Below, one piece after another: positions 9,804 to 18,723 of a DNA stretch of 25,101 bases; position 1 is the first letter of the stretch; the number at the start of each line of letters is the position of its first letter. The stretch is from NCBI GenBank assembly GCA_963575745.1, contig CAUYUJ010003604.1, positions 52,501 through 77,601 of the forward strand, in the 5' to 3' direction. The translations under genes were made by a program, and so were the position numbers. The notes below the pieces were generated by a model. The model was not told the DNA's origin, did not search any database, and worked only from the letters and a program-made list of their open reading frames with translations. The DNA is from Prorocentrum cordatum (Eukaryota; Sar; Dinophyceae; Prorocentrales; Prorocentraceae).

Positions 9804-11503
9804 GCGTAAATTTTGAAAGTAGCGATGATTGTGACGATGGTGGCGATTGCAACGGCAAGGCCAAATCCCGGCGCCGATCTTGATCGCGCCCGCCGATAGC
9901 GATGACGACGCCTTCGCGTCGGCGATGAAGGTTATGGAGGAGTTCGACGTGCGCGCGCAGCTGACGCGCGCGAGTGGCCCGCGTTGCATTATTTGGCGCG
10001 GATCGTGCCCCCCCCCCCTGCCCGCGCGCAAGGGCGTTCGAACGAGTTCGACATGCGGCGCGAGAGGCCCGTTAGGCAGAATTGCGCGACGCGGTGGGGA
10101 ATCCCATGGTTTTTTGTCGAAGAATCCGCGAGCGCGCGAGCGCGGGTTTTTTGTTAAAACTCACGTTGCGAAGCCATGTGTTTACATGTATTTTCGGGGC
10201 ACTCGATTTCGAACTCCTTGCGAAACCGGAGGTTTTTTTTTAGGAATCCGGCATGCGCGCGCGACGCCGCGCGCGTGTTTTCCGCGTCGTTTCTTTTGCA
10301 AGGGGTTGTGGCCGCGGCGCGCGCGCAGTGGCGTTCGAGCGGCATTGACGCGCTCGTGCGCGCGGGCGGCGGATTTTGGAAGCATTCTATGAGCGCGTCT
10401 GGTTTTCTTCAGAATCCGCAAGAGCGCGAGCGCACATGTATTTTTGACAACTCTTGCTGAGAAGCCATTTTTTGTTGAGAAGCCATTTTTTTATAGAAGC
10501 ATAGCAATAATAGATTTACGAAAAAAACCGTGGCGCTCGATCTTGACATCTTAGGTTTTTTCGCGGATTTCGGCTTGCGCGCGCGCGCCTGCGCGCGCGT
10601 GTGCACTTCGTCCTGGTTTCTCGGCGGGGTTTTCGTAAGCGGATGGTTTTGTGTAGAGGATGGGGGGCGGGGTGGGGTGGGGTGGGTGGGGTGGGGGTGG
10701 GTGGGGGCGAAGTCCGGCCTGCCTGGGATGGTGTGCCTTCATGTCGAGGATGGGCGATGTGGTGAAATCGCATGTCACTTGCAATGCGAAAAAGGTGCGC
10801 AGTCAACTCCGGGGGGTGGGGTGGGGGGGGGGCAGGGGTCGATCATAATATTTCTTCGAGAGGAGAATATATGTGGTGCAATTGATTGTAACAAACGAGT
10901 TGACACATCCCATGCCTGTGTGAACATCCCATCCACCCACCCGCAACTTGGTTTGCAAAACCCATGTGGTGGCGATTGCGATGCGTGCTTGGCGTTGGCT
11001 GCTGCATTCCGCGGCCGCGCCAACCCTGCCACGCGCGCTCAGCGGCCAGCTAGTTTGGCGCCGCCGACGCCGCCGCGGTGGCGCTGACCGCTGGGCACCT
11101 CCCAGCGGGCGCTTCACTGCGAGTCGGCGACTTGGGCGGTCGCAGTGTCATGGCGACGTCGACGACGGTAGACGCGGCGGTGGTCGTAGCGATGCTAGTG
11201 GCGATGTTGACACCGACGAAGGCGCGGCCAGTGCGGGCGCCGATGCTGTTCACGCCGACGACGATGACGGCGCCCTCGCGTCGGTGATGAAGGTTTTGAG
11301 AAGAATTCGACATGCGCGCGCGGCCGACGCGCGAGAGTGGCCCGCGTGACATTATTTGACGCGGATCGTGCCCGCCCCCCCCCAGCGCGCGCGCAGGGGC
11401 GCGAATGATGTCGGCATGCGGAGCTAGAGGCCCGTTTGCGAGGAATCCATGGTCATGTTGAACAACCGATGGTTTTCTCGAGAGTTCGCAAAAGCGCGAG
11501 TTT

Positions 11504-11504
<1 letters not shown>

Positions 11505-11541
<37 letters not shown>
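11505..11541. repeat. (TTG)n microsatellite
   Basis: About twelve uninterrupted TTG triplets lie inside the block where other units have a plain T run after GCGCGAG. Confidence 0.95.
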
Positions 11542-11542
<1 letters not shown>

Positions 11543-11584
11543 GCTTTCTTATTTTTGTAGTGAAAACGGATGTTTCGAAATCTT

Positions 11585-11870
11585 GTGTTGTGTGTATGTG
11601 TGTGTGTGTGTTTTGGGTATGCGGCTTGGAAGTCGCTGCGACGCCCTCTCTCTCTACCTCTCTCTCTCTGTCTCTCTATGTATGTATATAATGAATGATG
11701 CTTCAGCATGCGCATACATACATATATATGTATGTATATATGTATGTTTATATATATATATTAAAAGATGTTTATGTGTATGTATGTACGTATGTATGTA
11801 TGTATGTAAGTGTATATACATGTATACACACAAATGTGTGTGTGCATATATATATATATATATATATCGA
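11585..11870. repeat. Compound TG, CT, GTAT and TA microsatellites
   Basis: Successive runs are TGTGTG (about 11589-11611), CTCTCT (about 11645-11677), GTATGTAT with TATATA (about 11680-11815) and a TA run (about 11847-11867). They interrupt tandem unit 3. Confidence 0.95.
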
Positions 11871-12302
11871 ATTTCGGCATTGTCGCGCGACGGCGCGCGC
11901 GTGCATTTCGTCTCATGTTTTTGGCGCAGGATTCTTGCGACGGCGCGCGCGCAAGGGCGTTCTAACTATTTCGACGCGCGCGCGCGAAGGCCGTTCGGTT
12001 GCATGATATGAAAATGTTGGAAAACCAACAGTTTGCTTAATAATTCGCAAGAGCGCGCGCTTGTTGTGGTTTCGAAAATCAGCGTTGCGAAACAATTGGT
12101 TTTCATTTGATTTGGGGGCGCTCGATTTTGGAATGGAAGGTTATTGAAAGATCTCGGCGTGTGCGCGTGACGACGCGCGCGTGTGCACTTCGTGCCATTT
12201 TTTGCAGCGGCTTCTGGAGCGCTTATGCTTTTTGACCATCGTTCGCGCGCATCGTTTTTTCCCAGAAGATGCCGGGAGGGGCCGATGCCGGTTGCGCCAG
12301 GG

Positions 12303-13165
12303 TCGTATGAGTTCATATTTGGATGGGCGATGGGGCAAAACCACACGTAAATTGCAATGCGAAAAGGGGTGTCGAGAATCCCGTTTTTTTTTTTCTCGCG
12401 CAAACATCCCGCCCGCCCGCCCGCGACTGGGTTTGCAAGCCCGCGGCGGCGATTGCGATAAGTGCCCGGCGCCGGCTGGTGCATCTCCGCGGCCGCGACA
12501 GCCCGCGCGCGCGCGCAGCGGCTGGCTACTCTGGCGCGACCGACGCAGCCGCGGTGGCGCTGACCGCTGGGCGCGCCCCAGTGGGCACTTCAGTGAGAGT
12601 CGGCGGCTTGGGCGGGCGCGGTATCATGGCGACGTCGACGACGGCTGACGCGATGGTGATGATAGCGATGAGGGTGGCGATGCCTGCAGCAACTTCGGCG
12701 CGGCCAGTGACGGTGCGGATGCTGATCGCGCTGGCGACGATGACGGCGCCCGCGCGTCGGCGATGAAGGTTTTGAGAAGAGTTCGACATGCGCGCGCGGC
12801 CGACGCGCGAGAGTGGCCCGCGTGATATTATTTGGAACGGATCGTGCCCCCCCCCCAACACGCGCGCTAGGGGGCGCGAGTGATGTCGGCATGCGGCGCG
12901 TGAGGCCCGTTTGCGAGAGTTCCATGACCACGTTGAAACATATGGTTTCCGCCGGGATTTGCAAGAGGGCGAGTTTTTGACAACTGATGTTGCGGAACCG
13001 TATGTTTTTATATGTTTTTTTGGCGCTCGATTTTGAAATCATTACGAGACCGAAGGATTCGAGGCTTTCGGTGTGCGCGCGCGACGACGCGTGCGCGCAC
13101 TTCGTTTCATTTTCGCAGGGGGTTGTCGCAACGGCGCGCGCGCGAGGGTTTTCGAACGACTTGTA
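12303..13165 (+). repeat. Tandem family unit 4, shortest complete copy
   Basis: The leader block is at 12303-12367. It is followed directly by the TTTGCAAGCCCGCGGCGGCG block, CGCGGTGGCGCTGACCGCTG, GATGAAGGTTTTGAGAAGAG (about 12762), CATGCGCGCGCGGCCGACG, TTTGCAAGAGGGCGAG (about 12958) and one CG hairpin (about 13070). At about 0.86 kb with few microsatellites it is probably closest to the basic unit. Confidence 0.75.
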
Positions 13166-14778
13166 GAAATATTCACCCTGTCGAACTTGAAGTTGCCAGC
13201 TCCATCGCTCGCGCGATCCTCCCGCCCGCCCACCTGCCCGCAGCTTGGACTGCAAAATCCATGCGACGGCGATCGCGATGAGTTTCTGGCGTTTGCTGGT
13301 GCGCATCTGCGGCCGCGCTAGCCCGCGCGTGCTCGCGCGCGCAGCGACCAGCTAGTGCAGCGCGGCCGACGCGGCCGCGGTGGCGCTGACCGCTGGGCAC
13401 TTCCAGCTGGCATGTCAGTGCGAGTCGGTGACGTGGGCGGGCGCGGTACCATTGCGACGTCGACGACAGTAAACGCGATGATGAAAGTAGTGATGACGGT
13501 GCCGATGGGGGCGATGCCGACGGCAAGGCCAATGATGGCGCCGATGTTGATCGCGCCCGCCGATAACGATGGCGATGCCCTCGCGCCGGTGACGGAGGTT
13601 TTCGAAGGAGTTCGACACGCGCGCGCGGCCAACGCTCGCGAGTGGCCCGCGCTGTTTTTTTGACCATGGTCGTGCCCCTTAGCACGCGCGTAAAGGCGTT
13701 CGAATGAGTTCGACATGCGGCGCGAGAGGCCCGTTTGGGAGAACTGGCTTCTCCAAAAAAACACAAGAGCAGGAGGGAACTGATGTTGCAGAACCGTTGT
13801 GTTTTCGGGGCATTCGAATTTGAATTCTTCGCGACGCCTGAGGTTTTTGACGGGTTTCGGCATGCCCGTGCGCTGACGCGCACGTGTGTGCACTTCGTTC
13901 CGGTTTTTTGCGAGGGATTCTTGCGACAACACGAGCGCAAACGCGTTCGAACGATTTGGCCACGCGCGTGCGAGAGGCCAAATTTGGAAACATGTTAGAA
14001 ACATGTTGACACAACCCATCGTTTTCCAGAAGGCAAGCACGCGAACGTTTTTTCCCAAGCATCCTGTGGTGTTGGGTCTTCGTTTTGAAAGAGTGCTCCG
14101 CGTTTTCTTCGTCTCCTTCCTCTCCTCCCTCCTCCCCCGCACCGCACCCATTTCGGCAAACCCCATCACCCGTTTCGTGACCCCATAGGGAGCCCCACCG
14201 AAGGCCCCAGTGGGAAAGTTCGCATGGCAGCCTCGGGCCAGTTCGGCGCACCCCTCACACGCTTCGTGGCCCCATAGGGAGCCCCACCGAAGGCCCCCAG
14301 TGGGAAAGTTCGCATGGTGGCCTCGGGCCAGTTCGGCGCACCCGTCACGAGGATCGTGGCCCCATACAGTCCCACCGAAGGCCCCAGTGGGAAAGTTCGC
14401 ATGGTGGCCTCGGGCCAGTTCGGCGCACTCCTCACGAGGATCGTGGCTCCATAGGGAGCCCCATCGAACATGATAGTCACGACTGCGGTACTCACAGCTG
14501 CACCTGGTTGGGTCTTTCGCTAGGCTATTTTTTCTTGAGAAGTCTTGTTGCGAAACCATGTTTTTCAAATTGTTTTCGTGGCTTTCGATTTGGAAGTCCT
14601 CATGCAACCTGTTTTTTCCTGAAGGATTTCGGCATGCGCGCGAGACGACGCGCGCGTGTGCATTCCGTTCGGTTTTTGAAAACATGTTCTTGAAAGCGGA
14701 TGATGGTTGATGAACGATTGCGCGCGCATATTAGTGTTCTGCAGAGGATGAGCAGGGGGGGCGGATTCTGGTTGAGCT
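13166..14778 (+). repeat. Tandem family unit 5, with an inserted minisatellite
   Basis: The unit lacks the leader and opens at the GCCCACCTGCCCGCAGCTTGG block. It then carries GCGGTGGCGCTGACCGCTG (about 13378), TTCGACACGCGCGCGCGGCC (about 13610) and a CG hairpin at about 13858. Unrelated sequence (about 14060-14500, holding the 89-bp minisatellite) interrupts it. The GTTGCGAAACCATG block (about 14547) and another hairpin (about 14628) follow. Confidence 0.7.
14178..14475. repeat. 89-bp minisatellite, about 3.3 units
   Basis: Unit starts marked by CCCCATAGGGAGCCCCA fall near 14181, 14270, 14360 and 14447, giving lengths of 89, 90 and 87. Each contains CCCAGTGGGAAAGTTCGCA and CCTCGGGCCAGTTCGGCGCA. 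The minus strand is open throughout (a roughly 29-residue repeat with Trp-Gly-His and His-Ala-Asn-Phe-Pro words), but unit lengths that are not multiples of three speak against a selected protein repeat. Confidence 0.85.
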
Positions 14779-14905
14779 GGGATGGTACGAATTCATATTT
14801 CGGATGGACGTTGGGGCAGAATCATACGTAAACTGCGATACGAAAAGGTGTACCGTTAACCCGTTGGGGGGGGTAGATCTTAATATTCTTTCAGGGACGG
14901 AGAAT
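14779..14905 (+). repeat. Tandem family unit 6, leader block only
   Basis: The leader block (GGGATGGTACGAATTCATAT ... GATACGAAAAGGTG) is followed by TAATATTCTTTCAGGGACGGAGAATATATG, corresponding to 10853-10872 of unit 3. The family ends abruptly at about 14905. Confidence 0.75.
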
Positions 14906-14911
14906 ATATGT

Positions 14912-15061
14912 TGTGCGACGACAGAGCGGCGACGAGGTGGTGACGGCGAGCACGGAGCCGCCAGAGTGGCAGCCAGGCCCAGATGACGGGCGGCGATGAG
15001 GCGGCGACGGGGCTACGTTGATGAGCGCGGAGCCGCCAGACTTGCAGCCAGGCCAGGCTCC
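14912..15061. repeat. 75-bp tandem duplication
   Basis: Two units are marked by GGAGCCGCCAGA followed by GCAGCCAGGCC, with GGAGCCG at 14954 and 15029. The second ends just before CAACACAGGTAAGGACC. The copies differ at several bases. Confidence 0.75.
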
Positions 15062-15273
15062 AACACAGGTAAGGACCCCGAAGTGCAAACACTGTTTGGG
15101 AAATGTGCTCGGCGGCGGGTGATTTCTGGCCACGCCGACTGGATAACGATGTACAACAACGTGTTTGTGCCATATGCTCGATTCCGACGCGCGCCTCGAC
15201 GGGGGGCGCATAGCATTAGGACGTCCGCCTGCGTCCCATTGCCATACCCCCACCTCTCTTCCGCCTCCTCCAG
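15062..15273 (+). other. 3' end of the giant intron with pyrimidine tract and acceptor
   Basis: No gene is seen. CAG/GTAAGG at about 15066-15074 looks like a canonical donor, but no convincing coding sequence ends there. The last 30 bases before the exon (CCCCACCTCTCTTCCGCCTCCTCCAG) form a strong pyrimidine tract and AG acceptor. Confidence 0.5.
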
Positions 15274-15411
15274 GCGGCGCTGCCGACGATGGACCCGCTC
15301 CTCGCTGCTTGGCTGGGGGTGCACATCGCGTACTCCGCGTACGGCCACTTCGTCCCGAGCCATGTGCCCTACGTCGTGGCCCACCGGCACGCGGCGGGGA
15401 ACTTCTCCCAG
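15274..15411 (+). CDS. DUF3556-like protein, downstream exon of 46 codons
   Basis: The reading AALPTMDPLLAAWLGVHIAY continues with SAYGHFVPSHVPYVV and AHRHAAGNFSQ. It gives one hydrophobic span followed by the conserved family segment in which a Val-Ser/Pro-Phe/Tyr motif leads to an Arg/His-Tyr/His-Ala-Ala-Gly-Asn-Trp/Phe motif. It carries on directly from the large exon at 1076-2124. The start is set by CTCCTCCAG at 15273. The end is set by CCCAG followed by GCCAGG at 15412, a GC donor in phase 0, exactly where homology stops. The frame stays open to 15699, but that tail is unlike the family. The remaining C-terminal part expected for the family (very roughly 200 residues) is not found in the window. 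An ATG at 15289 makes this look like an independent start, but the codons before it fit the family, so an internal exon is preferred. Confidence 0.68.
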
Positions 15412-15491
15412 GCCAGGGGCGTCAGTCGCCCTTTCGTCGCCGATCGGGGCCGTGGGCCCGCCCAGGAACGTGCGGTCTCGCTATCGGTGGC

Positions 15492-15515
15492 CTATCGCCC
15501 TTCTGTCGGCGATAG
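15492..15515. other. Perfect 8-bp hairpin near the start of the last intron
   Basis: CTATCGCC and GGCGATAG are separated by eight bases. A related direct copy (CGCCCTTTCGTCGCCGATCG) lies about 65 bases upstream. Confidence 0.5.
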
Positions 15516-15747
15516 ATTGTGGATTCCAGCTCATTGTTCCCTCCTGAGCCACTCCCCCCTGTTGCCCCTCAGGGGGGAGGGGAGGATGGAAAACGAACGA
15601 ACGAGCAAGCCTCGGACCTCCAGTTCCAGACCGACTGCGCACGAGCCTTCGCTTCGTAGCCTGCTTGCTCTCGGAGTCTGGCTGGTTTTACATACATAAC
15701 CGTTCACTTTGCGCGGAATGCCTGCTTTCGCCAGGGGGTAGGCGAAC

Positions 15748-15810
15748 GAGGAGGAGGAGGAGGAGGAGGAGGAGGAGGAGGAGGAGGAGGAGGAGGAGGA
15801 GGAGGAGGAA
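15748..15810. repeat. (GAG)n microsatellite
   Basis: About 20 near-perfect GAG triplets form the run. It matches in type the array at 504-560 but has unrelated flanks. Confidence 0.95.
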
Positions 15811-16394
15811 TGAGGAAAGAGAGGGACATCACCAGCTGGTGTGGCGAGGCTTTACGAGCATGCTGGTTTCAATACTTACAAATTCTTGGTGGAATTATTT
15901 TATCACGAGCAGGACTTTGCACCAGGTGGTCCTTGACATGTGTTTCCGGCCAAAACTTTTTGGGTCTTCGAGTTGGTACTCCCGCTGCAGCGTTGGCCGC
16001 ATTTCAGGATCCGCGCTCTGCTCCCATCGTTAAGCTGCTCTCCCGCCCCAGCGCGGACCACACTTCTGGATCCGATTCGTTCCTCGTCGTTGCGTCCTCC
16101 CTCGTTTGCCCTCCTCCGCGTCCCTGCTCCTGCTGCTGCTGCTCCTGCTTTCTCATCGTGTTCCTCTTGCTCCTGCTCATCCTCCTGCTCATTCGCCACC
16201 TCCTCCTCCCCCCCCAATGTACAAAGCCTCCCTTCCGGACTGATTGCGCATCACACGATGTGGTCATTTTGGGGATCAATGGTCTCAAGGACGCCCCAGT
16301 CGGCGGATAGAAAATGATTCAGCGCAGCGGAAAGAGATGGGTGGAAGGGGTAGGGTTTCAAATCTGGCGCGATCGCACCCAGCTTGTTCCTTTT
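15811..16394. other. Intronic spacer with pyrimidine tract
   Basis: No gene is recognised. A CTG/CTC-rich pyrimidine tract (about 16125-16215) is preceded by unremarkable mixed sequence. Frames across it are Ser/Leu/Cys-rich artefacts. Confidence 0.5.
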
Positions 16395-16815
16395 TTCCCG
16401 GAAAGGGCATAGGCCCAGGGTTCTCTTTTAGTAGGTAAACCTGTCCCCCGGTGCCAACTTGAGGGAGGCCGGCGAATTTTTTCCCTGATAAATAACGAGG
16501 TCGAAGGAGGCCGGCGAATTAAAATTTGAGGATGTCTCGAGCGAAACGCTTGTTTTTGAAATCCCGATCGATAAATCACAGGGTGCGGGCCACTTTTTCG
16601 TGTGTTGAGGATGTCTCGAGCGAAACGCTTGCTCCGCAGAGTTTGCCGAGGATGTCTCGAGCGAAACGCTTGTTTTGCAGAGCCGACCGCGACGCGGAAA
16701 AGCGCCCCGCGCGAAGGAATTTCGATGATGTCTCGACTAATTCCTTTGTTTTTGTACGATTTCCTGGAATTTTGGCAGGATGTCTCGAGCGAAATGCACG
16801 ACCCCACCCTAGCAC
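16395..16815 (+). repeat. Module M copy A, full length
   Basis: The 420-bp module runs in this order: TTCCCGGAAAGGGCAT; CCCAGGGTTCTCTTTTAGT; CTGTCCCCCGGTGCCAACTT; two GGCCGGCGAATT words; then five copies of the core motif GATGTCTCGAGCGAAACG (16531-16548, 16610-16627, 16651-16668, a partial at 16727, and a variant ending GAAATGCAC at 16779). Between them lie GATCGATAAATCACAGGG (16566-16583) and GACCGCGACGCGG. It ends in GCACGACCCCACCCTAGCAC, which is the start of the 16-bp minisatellite, and is then cut off by the insertion at 16816. Confidence 0.85.
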
Positions 16816-16843
16816 TATAAGCGGCAAACACCTGAGCAGCACT
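16816..16843 (+). repeat. Left terminal inverted repeat of the 3.6-kb element
   Basis: It begins TATAAGCGGCAAACACCTG and pairs with the right end at 20386-20413. It abuts the target duplication at 16806-16815 directly. Confidence 0.6.
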
Positions 16844-18529
16844 TCCACAGCAAGGATGCTAATAATATGAGAAGAATAGAAAAATGTGCATGTGCATATA
16901 TAATATAATAATACGTTTAGGCAATTTCCCCGGGGAAAAGGTAGGGCATGACTCTCCACAGCCTGGGCTCCCCCGGAGAACCTGCGGTTCACTCCTCCCC
17001 TCCTCCTCCGTTGCCCGGGGGATGTGGCGCCCGTGTTCCTGTTGCCCCTCCTTTCGTTGCTCGTGCTTTCGCCCCGCAGCCACTTGGGCTCCGTTGGCTG
17101 ATGTGGGAGCCTTCGGAGCCTTCGGACCCTGATTCTGCAGGCGAGGCCCGCCCGGGAAAGGGGGGGCACCGCAACAGGGAGGGGGGGAACGGCCAGGAAG
17201 TGAAAGATGTAGGGAAAGGGAGGCGAGGGGGGAAGGTATGGATAAGGAGGAAAGGGAAAGGAAGAGTGGCTTTGAGGGGAGGGATTACCCCAGCGCGACC
17301 CTACTTAGGAGTCGGACCCCCTACGAAAGCAGCATTAGTAGTAACAGTAAAGTTCACTGCTGGTGGCCGCTGCCTGGTAGCCGGGTAGCCCTTGCGAGCG
17401 CAGGCGGTCGCTCGCCCTTGGTTTGGCCTGGCCTGGCCGCGGGCCCAGGCCGCCAGCCCGAAGCCCAAGGCCCAACGCCTTCGGCTTTTTGGTCATCTCA
17501 CCAGAGGGCGGCGCGCTCCCGCTCCCGCGATCACCGCGGGCCGCGAGCACGAGCGACGAGCGGCCCCCGACAGGTTGCCGCCGTCGTGGGGCCAGCGCTG
17601 CCACATTGCCAACGTGGTCACATTGCAGTTGCAGTGCCGCCGCCAGCAGCGCCACCACAGCGCCCCGTCATTGCCGCCCCCCCTTCGGTCATTTATCTGG
17701 CGCGATCAGGGGGCCGCGCGCGGCATGCAGGCATGTTGCGCCTGGGCCTGCGTGCAGTTTGCACACCGGTGCAGCGCCTGATTTTGTAATTGTTGTCAAT
17801 GTGTCTGCCCTCGTCTGGACATATGCGCCGCGCCGCGCCTTGGAGGGCCAGGGCCGAGACGGACGCGCTCTGTTTGTTTTGTGCAAGCCTTGGCATGGGA
17901 TGGGCACTTGGCAATTGAATTGGCCATGGCGCCGCGACCGTGCCCGTCGGGCCGTCGGCCAGCGGTTCGTTGCAATCATCGGTTTCGGTTCCATTTGGCA
18001 GACCAGAGGCTGTAGTAATTGTAGTTAGTAAGTAAGTGCTAGGTAGCCCTTGCGCCTTGCGCCCTTGCGGCCTGGGGCCCAGCGCCCCAACGCATGTGAC
18101 TTTAGCCGAACTTTAGCCTAACTTTAGCCCTCGGGCAGGGGCCGGGGCCGAGGCCAATCTGCTTTTTTGATTATCCTTGTCGCGCCGCCCGTTGGCGTCG
18201 ACGTCGCGCGCGCTGGGGGCGACGGGCCCGAGGCCCCCCACGGCGTCGGGCATCGGGCGGGCCCCGGGCCCGGCCAACAGGCGGGAGGCCAGAGCGCAGC
18301 CAACAGGCGCGGAGCCTCCAACTCGGGAGCCAGAGCACGGCCAACAGGCGCGGGGCCTCCAGCCGAGGAGCCCGACGACCAGACGACGACGACGATGTCC
18401 CGCGCCAAGGCCGCCCAGGCAACGCCCGCAGAGGTTGCAGAGCCGCCCCCGGGAGGGGAGCCGGGGAGCAGATCGGGAAGCACGCGGCGAGGGTGCGCCC
18501 GGGGCGGGCGGGTATTTTTTCTGTTTCGG
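16844..18529. other. Interior of the 3.6-kb element, GC-rich left part
   Basis: No gene is recognised. The stretch contains a TA-rich patch (16893-16915), G/A-rich sequence (17155-17285), an ACTTTAGCC word three times with 11-base spacing (about 18101-18130) and three CAACAGGCG words about 43 bases apart (18274-18350). Frames open on both strands reflect GC content. Confidence 0.5.
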
Positions 18530-18640
18530 CGTTTTTGTATTTTTGCAAAAAATATTAAAAAAACGAAACGCAAAAACTATTAAAATAGTAAAAAAATAGT
18601 TTTTCCCACATGATTTTTCTATTTCTTTATAATTATATAA
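18530..18640. other. AT-rich island inside the element
   Basis: A sharp drop in GC occurs between very GC-rich flanks: runs of T and A (TTTTTGCAAAAAATATTAAA and similar) with AAAACTATTAAAATAGT. No frame is credible. It could be a nested insertion border or a transcription or replication signal; nothing specific is supported. Confidence 0.5.
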
Positions 18641-18723
18641 GAAAAATACATCTCCCCGGGAGAACACCTATTTTTCCAGTTAGAAAAATACATCTCCCCG
18701 GGAGAACACCTATTTTTCCAGTT
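18640..18723. repeat. Perfect 42-bp tandem duplication
   Basis: The unit AGAAAAATACATCTCCCCGG... ending TTTTTCCAGTT is present twice (18640-18681 and 18682-18723) without a mismatch. Confidence 0.95.

Larger units (their letters stand above)
8905..10733 (+). repeat. Tandem family unit 2, expanded by microsatellites
   Basis: The unit opens with the leader block (GGGATGGTGCGACTCCATG ... GGATGGGCGGTGGGG ... TTGCAATGCGAAAA). A GT/GTG microsatellite (9028-9236) and a GAC microsatellite (9440-9803) follow in place of the usual GAT/GGC stretch. Then come GATGAAGGTTATGGAGGAGTT (about 9926), the AGCGCGAGCGC block twice (about 10130 and 10422) and the CG hairpin twice (about 10250 and 10570). Confidence 0.7.
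10734..12302 (+). repeat. Tandem family unit 3
   Basis: All blocks are present in order: leader (10734-10796), AGAATATATGTGGTGCAATTG (about 10863), GAGTTGACACATCCCATG (about 10897), GCAAAACCCATGTGGTGGCG, CCAGCTAGTTTGGCG, GTGGCGCTGACCGCTGGGCA, GATGAAGGTTTTGAGAAGA (about 11286), the AGCGCGAG block (about 11493, invaded by TTG repeats), microsatellites (11585-11870) and two CG hairpins (about 11872 and 12152). Confidence 0.75.
2125..15273 (+). other. Giant 13,149-bp GC-AG intron of the DUF3556-like gene
   Basis: The left border reads GATTGG then GCGGCGTTGCC. The right border reads CCGCCTCCTCCAG then GCGGCGCTGCC. Splicing 2124 to 15274 joins TGG to GCG in phase 0 and gives GFDW-AALPTMDP, which continues the family without a gap. 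The 11-base direct repeat (one mismatch) codes for Ala-Ala-Leu-Pro in the same frame at both ends, so cutting anywhere within it gives the same protein. A pyrimidine tract (about 15245-15271) precedes the acceptor. The donor is GC, a known dinoflagellate variant. Inside lie a retropseudogene, tandem arrays and microsatellites. Confidence 0.65.

Noticed and set aside
9342-9816. Poly-Asp, poly-Arg and poly-Thr proteins from the GAC array
   Set aside because: These are frames of a trinucleotide microsatellite with no credible flanking coding sequence.
14138-14160. Second possible spliced-leader relict (CCGCACCCATTTCGGC)
   Set aside because: Only 13 of 16 bases match before the similarity ends, the CTCAAG end is missing and no coding remnant follows.
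13318-14685. A 455-codon minus-strand frame, the second longest in the window
   Set aside because: It crosses the unit 5 repeat, the 89-bp minisatellite and hairpin blocks without regard to their borders, and its composition is Arg/Ala/Ser from GC-rich DNA. Unit lengths of the minisatellite are not multiples of three.
15289-15699. Independent 136-codon gene starting at ATG 15289
   Set aside because: Codons before the ATG (AALPT) are in frame with the DUF3556-like exon at 1076-2124 and fit the family. Family similarity ends at the GC donor at 15412, after which the frame is unlike any protein.
16528-16798. CRISPR-like appearance of the repeated GATGTCTCGAGCGAAACG motif separated by unique spacers
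   Set aside because: Spacing is irregular (79, 41, about 76 and 52 bases), the same spacers recur in every module copy, there are no cas genes and the genome is eukaryotic.
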